The notes beneath the pieces are model-generated. The model did no database searches. It saw only the letters and a list, made by a program, of their open reading frames with translations, and was not told the DNA's origin. Both the position numbers and the translations under genes were made by a program. Positions 38,390-46,214 of a stretch of 57,151 nucleotides of DNA are shown here, piece after piece. The stretch comes from Curtobacterium sp. A7_M15 (GTDB lineage: Bacteria > Actinomycetota > Actinomycetes > Actinomycetales > Microbacteriaceae). Location of the stretch: NCBI RefSeq assembly GCF_030705415.1, contig NZ_JAUZED010000009.1:1-57151 (forward strand). The letters run 5' to 3'. The first letter of the stretch is position 1, and every line of letters starts with the position of its first letter.

Positions 38390-39097
38390 TCACGGCTCGA
38401 GGGATCCTTCCTCGAGATCGGCTCGTTCGATCCATCGAGAAAGGAGGCTGAAGCCCGCCAGAGCCTCCATTGACTCTGTCTCCCCAAAACCGTGGACCTC
38501 TGCGCCCACGTGATTGATCGTGTTCCGGACTGCCGAGTACAGGCCGCGTCCGAGCAGCGACGCACCAACGTGGACGTCCTTAAAGAGGTCCGGGTTCGAT
38601 TGATCGACGAGTCGGAGGCGGGGCCGGCCAGGCACGGGATCCTCAGTGCTGAATGATTCGGCGAGGAGCTTCGCTTCACCGAGGTCTTTGCGCCCCGTCT
38701 TCTTCTGCAGTCTGCTGTTCACGTTGACCCCTGCGGCCCAGACCGCCGCGTCAAAGTTCCCGCTAGACCAATGTGGGCTCGCGGCGTCCCACACCCACGG
38801 ATGCATGCTCTCGCCCGAGTAAGCAGGCGGCGGACCATCCAGGCCAAGGCGTCGCCGAACCTCATCGCCCTGCGTAAGTTCCCATCGCAGACGCATCACC
38901 AGGTCGCGGCTGACCCACCGTGGTGGTTCGGCGTACACAGCCTGCCCGATGGCGGAAACAACGTGCTCCGCTTCCTTGATCTCGCGCTCTGTCCCCCGGG
39001 TCCTGGACTTCTTGTTGCTGCGTCGCTCCTCGGGAGGCAACGGCACGCGCTCCATCAATGTCAGGTAGTTCTCCAGTTGTTCGAGCGCCCAGTTCAC
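38390..39097 (-). CDS. TIGR02391 (Ymh)-like protein
   Basis: A 235-residue protein whose C-terminal half (from MHPWVWDAASPHWSSGNFDAAVWAAG) matches the TIGR02391/Ymh pattern: a Hxx(V/I)...A(V)..A..(V)N..L start, a middle with LLGRGLYSAVRNTINH, and a closing all-helical segment. Such domains are found in mobile and defence-associated contexts and resemble HEPN-like all-alpha proteins. Start GTG at 39097 is preferred because GAGGTG precedes it at normal spacing; the frame upstream is not protein-like. It lies 17 bp after a broken small gene. The N-terminal half is Arg/Glu-rich and unidentified. Confidence 0.7.
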   Translation of the reverse strand: MNWALEQLENYLTLMERVPLPPEERRSNKKSRTRGTEREIKEAEHVVSAIGQAVYAEPPRWVSRDLVMRLRWELTQGDEVRRRLGLDGPPPAYSGESMHPWVWDAASPHWSSGNFDAAVWAAGVNVNSRLQKKTGRKDLGEAKLLAESFSTEDPVPGRPRLRLVDQSNPDLFKDVHVGASLLGRGLYSAVRNTINHVGAEVHGFGETESMEALAGFSLLSRWIERADLEEGSLEP

Positions 39098-39113
39098 GTC
39101 CACACCTCGCAGG

Positions 39114-39375
39114 CTACTGCGATCGACCGACTCCCCTATGCCTGGCCACCGCACACCCGCGAGTACGGTCCTCGAGTATCGTCGCGTCTCCGGCCAGCGC
39201 CGTGACCAAACGCACGAGCGCGCCTGTTTGTTCTCGGACGCTTTCCCACCGACCCTGCTCGATCGCTGATCACGATGTTTCGGAGCGCGTCGCCGAAGAT
39301 CGTCCACTGATCGATGTAACGCACGTCGAACCTGACTTGAAGAGACGTCGCGTGGTCGTTCTCGATTTCGTGCAT
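39114..39375 (-). pseudogene. Small gene upstream of the Ymh-like gene, apparently frameshifted
   Basis: ATG at 39375, preceded by GGGGAGGGA, opens a protein-like frame (MHEIENDHATSLQVRFDVRYIDQ...) that turns basic and meaningless after about 42 residues. In the +1 frame a protein-like stretch (RWESVREQTGALVRLVTALAG...) continues to a TAG at 39114-39116, 17 bases before the Ymh-like start. Dropping one G from the GGG run near 39256 joins them into about 86 residues. It reads as one small helical protein gene with a 1-base insertion, in operon with the Ymh-like gene. Confidence 0.4.
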
Positions 39376-39515
39376 CGCGACGCCCAATCCCTCCCCAGCG
39401 GCCTAAACCGCTTCCGACGAACAGGAACACGCGTACAGCGAGCTAATGATGGGGTCGAGAGCCCGGCCCATCGGCAGACGCCGATCTATTTGTCAGTAGC
39501 CGAGCTCAGTTGTTG

Positions 39516-39534
39516 AAGCGGAACTCCACCACGT
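39516..39534. repeat. Distal copy of the ychF 3' end (possible att site)
   Basis: AAGCGGAACTCCACCACGT, identical to 39832-39850 inside the ychF 3' end. On the minus strand this copy still reads VVEFRFNN followed by TGA (39506-39508), a second ychF-like C-terminus 316 bp downstream of the real one. Confidence 0.65.
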
Positions 39535-39551
39535 TCCGTCGCGTCTCGACC

Positions 39552-39785
39552 TCAGCGCGAAGGGAGCCCGAACAGCGCGGTCACGATCGTGATCACACCT
39601 CCGATGCCGAGCATCGCCCCCAAGAGCCGCACCCAAGCAGTGCCCCATCGAGCTTGCGGATTCCACGCAAGGCCCGCCTTCTCGGCCGCCAACGCGAGTT
39701 TGATCACAACTCGCGGGAAGGCGACCACGAAAGCACCCCAGAGCAGAAGGATCGCTCCGACAACGAGCTGGAATAAAGTGTCCAC
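39552..39785 (-). CDS. Small membrane protein
   Basis: A 77-residue protein with two transmembrane helices (LFQLVVGAILLLWGAFVVAF and LLGAMLGIGGVITIVTALFG) joined by a short loop (KAGLAWNPQARWGTAW). It lies within the 316-bp segment bounded by the two ychF 3'-end copies. The pattern resembles short actinobacterial two-helix membrane proteins of unknown role. Confidence 0.65.
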   Translation of the reverse strand: MDTLFQLVVGAILLLWGAFVVAFPRVVIKLALAAEKAGLAWNPQARWGTAWVRLLGAMLGIGGVITIVTALFGLPSR

Positions 39786-39821
39786 GGGGGCGACGCTACC
39801 CGACCTCGGGATGTCGGGCGG

Positions 39822-40895
39822 CTAGTTCGAAAAGCGGAACTCCACCACGTCGCCGTCCTGCATGACGTAGTCCTTGCCCTCGATCCGGGCCTTGCCGTGC
39901 GCACGTGCCTCGGCGATGGAGCCGGCCTCCATGAGGTCCTCGAACGAGATGACCTCGGCCTTGATGAAGCCCTTCTCGAAGTCGGTGTGGATCACGCCGG
40001 CAGCCTGGGGAGCCTTCCACCCCTTGCCGATCGTCCACGCGCGGGCTTCCTTGGGACCGGCCGTCAGGTAGGTCTGCAGGCCGAGGGTGTCGAAGCCGAT
40101 GCGGGCGAGCTGGTCGAGGCCGGACTCGGTCTGCCCGGTCGACTCGAGCAGCTCCGCGGCGTCGGCAGGGTCGAGCTCGATGAGCTCGGACTCGACCTGG
40201 GCGTCGAGGAAGACGGCCTGGGCGGGAGCGACGAGCGCTGCGAGCTCGGCCTTGCGCGACTCGTCGGTGAGGATCGCCTCGTCGACGTTGAAGACGAAGA
40301 TGAACGGCTTGGCCGACAGGAGCCCGAGCTCCTTGATCGGGTCGAGGTCGACCGAGGTGGCGGAGAGCAGCACGCCCTTCTCGAGCTCGGCCTTGGCCTC
40401 CTGCGCAGCGGCGAGCACGGCGGGCTCGGCCTGCTTGAGCTTCACGGTCTTCTCGTACCGCGGCAGCGCCTTCTCGATGGTCTCGAGGTCGGCGAGGATC
40501 AGCTCGGTGTTGATGACCTCGAGGTCGTCCTTCGGGGACACCTTGTTCGCGACGTGCACGACGTCGTCGTCGGTGAAGCCGCGGACGACCTGCGCGATGG
40601 CATCGGCCTCGCGGATGTTGGCGAGGAACTTGTTGCCGAGCCCCTCGCCCTCGCTCGCACCCTTGACGATGCCGGCGATGTCGACGAACGACACCGGGGC
40701 CGGCACGGTCTTCTCCGAGTTGAAGAGCGTCGCGAGCTGGTCCAGTCGCGGGTCGGGCAGGTTCACCACGCCGACGTTCGGCTCGATCGTCGCGAACGGG
40801 TAGTTCGCGGCGAGGACCTGGTTCTTGGTCAGGGCGTTGAACAGGGTCGACTTGCCGACGTTCGGGAGACCGACGATTCCGATGGTGAGTGCCAC
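39822..40895 (-). CDS. ychF: Redox-regulated ATPase YchF (Obg-related, OLA1 family)
   Basis: Ribosome-associated ATPase of 357 residues, full length. The P-loop GLPNVGKSTLFNALTK is at residues 8-23, then FVDIAGIVKGASEGEGLGNKFL and FVFNVDEA (the NxxE nucleotide-base motif of YchF). The TGS domain at the end has AWTIGKGWKAPQAAGVIHTDFEKGFIKAE. The gene is intact, but its last codons sit in a 19-bp sequence repeated 316 bp downstream, as if something had integrated at the 3' end and restored it. Confidence 0.97.
   Translation of the reverse strand: MALTIGIVGLPNVGKSTLFNALTKNQVLAANYPFATIEPNVGVVNLPDPRLDQLATLFNSEKTVPAPVSFVDIAGIVKGASEGEGLGNKFLANIREADAIAQVVRGFTDDDVVHVANKVSPKDDLEVINTELILADLETIEKALPRYEKTVKLKQAEPAVLAAAQEAKAELEKGVLLSATSVDLDPIKELGLLSAKPFIFVFNVDEAILTDESRKAELAALVAPAQAVFLDAQVESELIELDPADAAELLESTGQTESGLDQLARIGFDTLGLQTYLTAGPKEARAWTIGKGWKAPQAAGVIHTDFEKGFIKAEVISFEDLMEAGSIAEARAHGKARIEGKDYVMQDGDVVEFRFSN
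39832..39850. repeat. 19-bp direct repeat within the ychF 3' end
   Basis: Second copy of AAGCGGAACTCCACCACGT. It encodes the VVEFRF codons of the functional ychF. See 39516-39534. Confidence 0.65.
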
Positions 40896-40906
40896 GGGAG
40901 GACAGC

Positions 40907-41494
40907 CTACCGGCGGCCGCCTGCCGGGGCCGACCCGCGCCTCCAGTCCGACAGCCCGACCACGCGCGTGATCTCGCGCTCCACGATGTCGAGGACGTCG
41001 GCCTGCAGCCGTTGCGAGCGCCGCCAGTCGCCGCGCACCTGCAGCGAGTGGTCAGCACCGTCGACGGTCTGGAGGCGCGCAGCCGTCCCCGACGCACGCT
41101 CGGGCCGCCACATGGCGTCTGCTCCACCCCCGATCGCGACGTGCGCGTCGCTCGCGTCGGCGAGGGACCGCGCGACCTCGTCGTGGGTGAGCACCGGCGT
41201 GAGCCAGGTGCCGGCGACCCCGTTCCGGATCGCCCAGGGCAGGGCGAAGCACCCGAACGACTTCGCGACGACGAGGTCGGGCCGCCGGTCACCCAGCGCG
41301 TCCTCGATCGCGGCCTCGACGAACCCGACGGGGTCGGCCGCGGCACCGTCGTCGACGAGCCAGCCGGGCGCGACGACCTCACATCCCGCCGCCGCGGCGA
41401 TCTCGCGGGACCACCACAGCAGCGGTGCCTGCTGCCCGTAGCCGGAGCCGGCGAGCACCAGGACGAGCGGCGGTCGGTCAGCGTGGTTCCCCAT
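40907..41494 (-). CDS. Small alpha/beta hydrolase-like protein
   Basis: A 195-residue protein with an alpha/beta hydrolase pattern: N-terminal strand PLVLVLAGSGYGQQ, nucleophile elbow-like VVAKSFGCFAL (GxSxG replaced by KSFG), and a late DGADHSLQ holding the catalytic His (DH). It lacks a lid domain and is short for the family, like YdeN/RBBP9-type hydrolases. Start ATG at 41494. Lies 11 bp after ychF in the minus-strand sense, upstream of it. Substrate unknown. Confidence 0.8.
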   Translation of the reverse strand: MGNHADRPPLVLVLAGSGYGQQAPLLWWSREIAAAAGCEVVAPGWLVDDGAAADPVGFVEAAIEDALGDRRPDLVVAKSFGCFALPWAIRNGVAGTWLTPVLTHDEVARSLADASDAHVAIGGGADAMWRPERASGTAARLQTVDGADHSLQVRGDWRRSQRLQADVLDIVEREITRVVGLSDWRRGSAPAGGRR

Positions 41495-41584
41495 GCGCCC
41501 ACCGTACGACGGACACCGCCGACCCGGCCGCAACGCCGGGGCGGCTCGGCGGCGATGTCGGCGCCGCGTGCGACGATCGGGACC

Positions 41585-42220
41585 GTGCCGTTGAACTTCA
41601 CCGCGATCGACTTCGAGACCGCGAACAGCTCGCCCGCGAGCGCGTGCTCGGTCGGACTCGTCAAGGTCCGCGCGGGCCGGGTCGTCGACCGGGCGTCGTG
41701 GTTGATCCGGCCGCCGGTCGGGCACGACGCCTTCCTCGAGTGGAACACCCGCATCCACGGCATCGTGGCGTCGGACGTCGTCGGGGCGAAGTCGTGGGAG
41801 CTGCAGTACCCGGACATCGTGGCGTTCGCCGAGGGGGACGTCCTCGTGGCCCACAACGCACGGTTCGACATGGGCGTGATCGCGGGCGGGTGCTCGGCGA
41901 CGGGGATCGCCCTGGCGGAACACCACTCGCTCTGCTCGCTGCAGGTCGCCCGCAAGACCTACACGCTCGACTCCTACCGTCTGCCGATGGCTGCCCGTGC
42001 CGCCGGGTACGAGGGCTTCCAGCACCACGACGCCGCCGCCGATGCCGAGGCGTGCGCGGCGATCGTCGTGCACGCGGCGGGGCGCCACGGGACGGACACG
42101 GTCGAGGCGCTCGGAGCGGCCGTCCGGGTCGCCATCGCTCCCGTCCGGGCACGTGCCGAGAAGCCGCGATCGACCCCGCAGCCCCGGCTGTCGAACCGCC
42201 CGATGATCTTCGCCGACTGA
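41585..42220 (+). CDS. DnaQ-like 3'-5' exonuclease
   Basis: A 211-residue DEDDh exonuclease. Exo I is TAIDFETANSS, Exo II is VLVAHNARFDMGVI, and Exo III is FQHHDAAADAEACA (the H...D of DEDDh). The last 40 residues are a basic Pro/Arg-rich tail. Start GTG at 41585 puts the Exo I Asp at residue 9, as in family members. Such stand-alone proteins work in DNA repair or RNA trimming; the specific substrate cannot be told. Confidence 0.9.
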   Translation: MPLNFTAIDFETANSSPASACSVGLVKVRAGRVVDRASWLIRPPVGHDAFLEWNTRIHGIVASDVVGAKSWELQYPDIVAFAEGDVLVAHNARFDMGVIAGGCSATGIALAEHHSLCSLQVARKTYTLDSYRLPMAARAAGYEGFQHHDAAADAEACAAIVVHAAGRHGTDTVEALGAAVRVAIAPVRARAEKPRSTPQPRLSNRPMIFAD

Positions 42221-42270
42221 CGACGCCGGCCGCACTGCGGCGCTGCCCGGTCCGGTCGAGCCCCGGTGGT

Positions 42271-42284
42271 ATTGTCACGACAAT
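42271..42284. promoter_or_regulatory. Candidate operator of the GntR (IolR-like) regulator
   Basis: ATTGTCACGACAAT, a perfect 6-2-6 dyad 21 bases before the ATG at 42306 and overlapping a TATTGT -10-like box. Its core TGTCACGACA is nearly identical to TGTCATGACA in the iolC promoter at 55646-55655. Confidence 0.75.
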
Positions 42285-42305
42285 CCCTACTGCTGAAGGA
42301 CCGCG

Positions 42306-43064
42306 ATGACCAACGAAGGCCAGCTGCCGTCCGACCTGTTCCTGGACCTGGACCGGTCGGGTCCGATGCCCCTGTACTTCCAGGTCGCCTCGCGCATCGA
42401 GGAGTCGATCCGCTCCGGCGCGATGCCCCCTGGTGCCCGGCTCGAGAACGAGATCGCGCTCGGCGAGCGCCTCGGGCTGTCACGGCCGACGATCCGTCGA
42501 GCGATCCAGGACCTCGTCGACAAGGGGCTGCTCGTCCGTCGCCGCGGGATCGGGACCCAGGTCGTGCACGGTCCGGTGACCCGCAAGGTGGAGCTGACGA
42601 GCCTGTACGACGACCTCGCGCAGGGGTCGCAGGCTCCGGCGACGAAGCTCCTGGAGCGCAACGACGTCCCCGCTCCGGACGCTGTCGCCGACGCGCTCGG
42701 CATCGCCCCGGGCACCACCGTCGCCCACATCCGCCGCGTGCGCTTCGCCGAGGACGTGCCGATGGCGATCCTCGAGAACTACCTGCCGCCGGAGTTCCTC
42801 GAGATCACCGACGAGGACCTGCAGACCCATGGCCTGTACCAGCTGCTCCGTGGCCGCGGGGTGACGATGCGGGTCGCGAAGCAGCGGATCGGCGCCCGCT
42901 CGGTCACCGACGAGGAGGCCTCGCTGCTCGAGATCGAGGACGGCGACCCGGTGCTGACGATGAGCCGCACGGCGTACGACGCGTCCGGTCGAGCGGTCGA
43001 GTACGGCGTGCACTGCTACCGGCCCGACCGCTACTCGTTCGAGGTCACCCTCGTCGACAAGTAG
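42306..43064 (+). CDS. iolR: GntR family regulator with UTRA domain, probable IolR
   Basis: A 252-residue repressor. The N-terminal GntR winged helix (YFQVASRIEESIRSGAMPPGARLENEIALGERLGLSRPTIRRAIQDLVDKGLLVRRR) is joined to a UTRA effector domain of the HutC subgroup. Two facts tie it to inositol: a TGTCNNGACA dyad precedes both this gene and iolC, and corynebacterial iol operons are controlled by a GntR-type IolR. The dyad at its own promoter implies autoregulation. The effector is unknown, perhaps an inositol breakdown intermediate. The start ATG has GAAGGA upstream. Confidence 0.85.
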   Translation: MTNEGQLPSDLFLDLDRSGPMPLYFQVASRIEESIRSGAMPPGARLENEIALGERLGLSRPTIRRAIQDLVDKGLLVRRRGIGTQVVHGPVTRKVELTSLYDDLAQGSQAPATKLLERNDVPAPDAVADALGIAPGTTVAHIRRVRFAEDVPMAILENYLPPEFLEITDEDLQTHGLYQLLRGRGVTMRVAKQRIGARSVTDEEASLLEIEDGDPVLTMSRTAYDASGRAVEYGVHCYRPDRYSFEVTLVDK

Positions 43065-43086
43065 GCCGGACCGACGCCGCTCGGGA

Positions 43087-43494
43087 TCACGCCAGCGCCG
43101 GTACCCCCAGCTCGCCCGTCACGTACTGCGCGCGTCCGAACCCGAACGACCAGTCCTGCGGGCCGTTCTCGACGTACCCGATGAAGACGTCCTCGGACGC
43201 CACGCCGATCGCGGCGAGCGCGTCGTGGATCGCCGCGTAGAGCGTGGTCTTCGCCTCGTCCGAGCGTCCGCGCTGCGTGAAGACCTGGATCACGATGACA
43301 CCTTCGGTGCGCTCGAAGCCGAGGCCGGCATCCTCGGCGATGATCTGCTGCGCCGGGTGCTCGGTGATGACCTGGAATCGGTCGCGGACGGGGATCCCGT
43401 ACACGTCGACGATGGCGGTGTGGATCGCGTCGGCGATGGCACGGACCGCCTCGGGCGTGCGGCCGGTGGCGAGGTCGATACGGACGAGCGGCAT
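43087..43494 (-). CDS. Tautomerase family protein
   Basis: A 135-residue protein beginning MPLVRIDL after removal of an unneeded upstream extension. The N-terminal Pro becomes the catalytic residue of tautomerases after Met cleavage. It is twice the length of 4-oxalocrotonate tautomerase, fitting the fused malonate-semialdehyde decarboxylase/cis-CaaD-like or Tautomerase_2 group. AGGAGG is placed 4 bases before the ATG. Malonate semialdehyde is an inositol-pathway intermediate, so a link to the neighbouring operon is possible but unproven. Confidence 0.85.
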   Translation of the reverse strand: MPLVRIDLATGRTPEAVRAIADAIHTAIVDVYGIPVRDRFQVITEHPAQQIIAEDAGLGFERTEGVIVIQVFTQRGRSDEAKTTLYAAIHDALAAIGVASEDVFIGYVENGPQDWSFGFGRAQYVTGELGVPALA

Positions 43495-43564
43495 GGTTCC
43501 TCCTGCTGGTGTGGGAATTTGTAAGGACATATTAACAAGCGGCGTCCCAGAAGTCACCATATGA

Positions 43565-43608
43565 CGGACGGGAGGCGCGGTGCCAGCTGGCACCGCGCCT
43601 CCCGTCCG
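43565..43608. terminator. 44-bp perfect palindrome at the end of the iol operon
   Basis: Arms 43565-43586 and 43587-43608 are exactly complementary. The sequence is identical to 16503-16546. It lies 14 bases beyond the stop of the last operon gene and before the tautomerase gene. Terminator function is likely. Confidence 0.8.
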
Positions 43609-43621
43609 AACCGGTGAGCGT

Positions 43622-44815
43622 CTAGATCACGGGGGTCGCCGCGTCGTAGGTGAGCGTCCCGTCGACGCGCGCGACGTCGTGCCACGCCCCGTCGGCGAGG
43701 GAGGCCTCCGCCGCTTCCACGATCGACGCGGTCGCCAGCCCGTCCGCCACGGAGGGTGCGAGCTGCTCCCCGCGACGGACGCTCGCGACGAACTGCGCCG
43801 CTTCGATCGTCTTGAGGTCGTCGTAGCCCATGGCGGTGCCGGCCCCCGGCTGGAAGCGGGCGAACTCGCCGTCCCCGGGTGCGACGAAGTGGGTGGCGTA
43901 GCCGTCGACCTCCTGGCCGTCGAGGTACACCTCGAGCTCGTTCAGCCGCTGGAAGTCCCACCGGACCGAACCCTTCGTGCCGTAGACCTCGAGCGCGTAC
44001 TCGGCGTGCGGGCCGCGCATCACCCGACTGGAGTCCATCGTGCCGACCGCCCCGCCCTCGAACCGGAAGAGCAGCGCCGCGTAGTCCTCGTTCTCGACGG
44101 GCTTCCGCTCCCCCGTCGCGGCCGCACTGCGGTCGACGATGCCGGCGCCCGGCAGCGGACGGTCGGTGATGAAGGTCTCGGCGAGCGCCGTCACACTCGC
44201 GATCCGACCGACGACGTACTGGGCGAGGTCGAGGCCGTGCGAGAGCAGGTCGCCGAGGACCCCGGAGCCGGCGCGCTCGCGTTCGAAGCGCCAGGTCAGC
44301 GGAGCGGCGGGGTCGGACGAGTAGTCGGCGAGCAGTGCACCGCGGACGTTCGTGATCCGGCCGAGCCGACCGGTGCGCACGAGTTCGCGTGCCCGTTCGA
44401 TGGCCGGCGCGTGCCGGTAGTTGAACCCGACGCTGGTGATGACGCCCGTGCGCTGAACGGCCTCGTGGATCTGTCGGGAGTCGCTGGCGTAGCGCCCCAT
44501 CGGCTTCTCGATCCAGAACGGCTTGCCTGCCTCGGCTGCGGCGACGGCCATCTCGCGGTGCAGGAAGTTCGGCGAGCAGATGGAGACGACGTCGACGGAC
44601 GGGTCGGCGAGGACCTCGTGGTGGTCGGCGACCGCGCGCTCGTACCCGAGCCGGGTGGTGGCCTGCTCGCGTGCCGCGCCGATCGGGTCGGCGGCGACGA
44701 CGAGGCGCGGTTGGATGCCGAGCTCCGGGAAGTGGTCGGGCAGGGCACGGTAGGCGCGTGAGTGCAGCCTGCCCATCCAGCCGACCGAGATCAGGCCGAC
44801 GCCGATGCTGTCCAT
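43622..44815 (-). CDS. Gfo/Idh/MocA family NAD(P)-dependent dehydrogenase
   Basis: A 397-residue oxidoreductase. It has an N-terminal Rossmann fold (GLISVGWMGRLHSRAY) and IEKPMGRY carrying the conserved Lys, then the C-terminal alpha/beta domain with the active-site HGLDLAQYVVG. It is the last gene of the iol operon and is much longer than the IolG at 47091. A role on scyllo-inositol, a methyl-inositol or another sugar acid is likely by context. GAAGGAG precedes the ATG. A long inverted repeat separates it from the transaldolase gene, so its expression may be uncoupled. Confidence 0.9.
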   Translation of the reverse strand: MDSIGVGLISVGWMGRLHSRAYRALPDHFPELGIQPRLVVAADPIGAAREQATTRLGYERAVADHHEVLADPSVDVVSICSPNFLHREMAVAAAEAGKPFWIEKPMGRYASDSRQIHEAVQRTGVITSVGFNYRHAPAIERARELVRTGRLGRITNVRGALLADYSSDPAAPLTWRFERERAGSGVLGDLLSHGLDLAQYVVGRIASVTALAETFITDRPLPGAGIVDRSAAATGERKPVENEDYAALLFRFEGGAVGTMDSSRVMRGPHAEYALEVYGTKGSVRWDFQRLNELEVYLDGQEVDGYATHFVAPGDGEFARFQPGAGTAMGYDDLKTIEAAQFVASVRRGEQLAPSVADGLATASIVEAAEASLADGAWHDVARVDGTLTYDAATPVI

Positions 44816-44904
44816 GGGAACTCCTTCGTTCGCGTGGCGCCCTGGTTGGAGCGCGCCAACGAGTCTATCGCGGCGCCGCTCGTTTGTCAGCACATGCACC
44901 TGGA

Positions 44905-44976
44905 GCGACTTCACGCGCTGAACGACAGTTCGTGGGCGACGTGCCCCGTGAACTGTCGCCCAGCGCGTGAGGTCGC
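44905..44976. repeat. Long imperfect inverted repeat inside the iol operon
   Basis: Left arm 44905-44937 pairs with right arm 44943-44976 over about 33 bp with a few mismatches that are mostly G-U compatible. It lies 12 bases after the transaldolase stop. It resembles the inverted repeat at 16561-16638 in size and placement but not in sequence. Confidence 0.65.
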
Positions 44977-44988
44977 AGGGCTTGCGCG

Positions 44989-46101
44989 CTACACGGCGGG
45001 GACGATGATGTCCCGCACGAGGGCGTCGAGCTTCGCGTCCGCGTCGAGGAACTGGCGCAGGGTCGTCACCGTCGCACCGAAGCGGTCGAACTCGTCGATC
45101 GTCATGCCGTCGACGTCGTAGCCGCGCGCGAACTCGGGTGTCGCCGCACGGAGCGCCGCGATGACCTCGGCCGGCACCTCGTCGTCGATCGCGTCCGGAC
45201 GCCACGGGAACGCGTTGTCGTTGATGTCCTTCGACCACTGGAACGGCGGCGAGACCACGAGGTCCCCGCCCTGGAACTCCGACCACTGCAGCGGGTTCCG
45301 GAAGGCTGCGACGAGCACACGAGACCGGAAGCCGCGCTCCTGGAAGACCCGGTAGGCGTTCTTCACCGCGGCGACGCCGGCCCACTCGAGGATGCCCGGG
45401 TCCACCATGACGTGGTCGCGCTTCACGACGGTCTTGAGCCAGTCGTCGAACCGGCCGGCCATGAGCGTGACGACGTGGCCGAACTCCTGCTCCGGCAGCC
45501 CCTCCGCAGCGCGGCGGTCGAGGGCACGCTCGATGGCCTCGCCGACGGCGATGACCTGCGGCACGGTGAACGACACGGTGGCGTTGATCGAGACGCCGCG
45601 GTAGGCGGCCTCCTCGATCGCGGCGATGCCGACCTTCGTGGCGGGGATCTTCACGATGATGTTCGGGGCGAGCTCGGAGAACCGGACGGCCTGCTCGACG
45701 AGCGCGTCCTGGTCACGGTGGAAGCGCGGGTCGGTCTGCATCGACAGGCGACCGTTGCGGCCGCCCGACGCCTCGAACGCCGGCAGCAGCTGCTCGGCGG
45801 CGGCGATGGAGAGCTCCTCGACCGCCTTCCAGCCGATCCAGGACTCCCCCGCGGTCGGGTTCTCGGCCGCGATCTCGCGGATGCGCGGCTCCCAGGTCTC
45901 GGGGTCCTGCTTGATGCAGGTGTAGGCGATCACGGGGTTGCAGGTCGCGCCGACGGCACCGTACTCGTGGATGGCGGTGGACAGCTCGCGCGGGTCCGCT
46001 GAGTCGTTCCAGAGCGCGGTCACGGTCTGTTCCGCCGCCTGCAGGGTGACGGGGCGGGTGTCGACGCCGGTGGACGTCGGGGTCTCCAACGTGGTCGTCA
46101 T
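44989..46101 (-). CDS. Transaldolase family protein
   Basis: A 370-residue class I aldolase of the transaldolase family. The Schiff-base lysine is in NIIVKIPATKVGIAAIEEA, and TCNPVI (residue about 53) and SINATVSFT are other barrel-strand motifs. Length and divergence set it apart from housekeeping Tal. Inositol catabolic operons of the textbook type do not include a transaldolase. Here it lies directly behind iolH, so it may replace or supplement the aldol-cleavage step, or shunt products to the pentose phosphate pool. Substrate unproven. Start ATG at 46101. Confidence 0.88.
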   Translation of the reverse strand: MTTTLETPTSTGVDTRPVTLQAAEQTVTALWNDSADPRELSTAIHEYGAVGATCNPVIAYTCIKQDPETWEPRIREIAAENPTAGESWIGWKAVEELSIAAAEQLLPAFEASGGRNGRLSMQTDPRFHRDQDALVEQAVRFSELAPNIIVKIPATKVGIAAIEEAAYRGVSINATVSFTVPQVIAVGEAIERALDRRAAEGLPEQEFGHVVTLMAGRFDDWLKTVVKRDHVMVDPGILEWAGVAAVKNAYRVFQERGFRSRVLVAAFRNPLQWSEFQGGDLVVSPPFQWSKDINDNAFPWRPDAIDDEVPAEVIAALRAATPEFARGYDVDGMTIDEFDRFGATVTTLRQFLDADAKLDALVRDIIVPAV

Positions 46102-46176
46102 GGGTTCTCCGATCTCTCGCGTCCGCCGTGGTGTGGGTCGGACTGCCGCGTTTCGCTGGTGGTGCGGGGGAAGTGC

Positions 46177-46208
46177 ACCGGGCCGGTGCGGGAACACACC
46201 GGCCCGGT
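46177..46208 (-). terminator. Intra-operon hairpin after iolH
   Basis: ACCGGGCCGGTG (46177-46188) pairs perfectly with CACCGGCCCGGT (46197-46208) around an 8-base loop. It lies 7 bases after the iolH-like stop. It is probably an attenuator or RNA-stabilising hairpin, separating the conserved iol genes from the transaldolase. Confidence 0.6.
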
Positions 46209-46214
46209 CGGGTC

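Noticed and set aside
39136-39430. An N-terminal extension of the Ymh-like protein up to 39430
   Set aside because: The extension is Arg/Ser-rich without pattern, while the other frames in the same interval look like protein; GTG at 39097 has a ribosome site.
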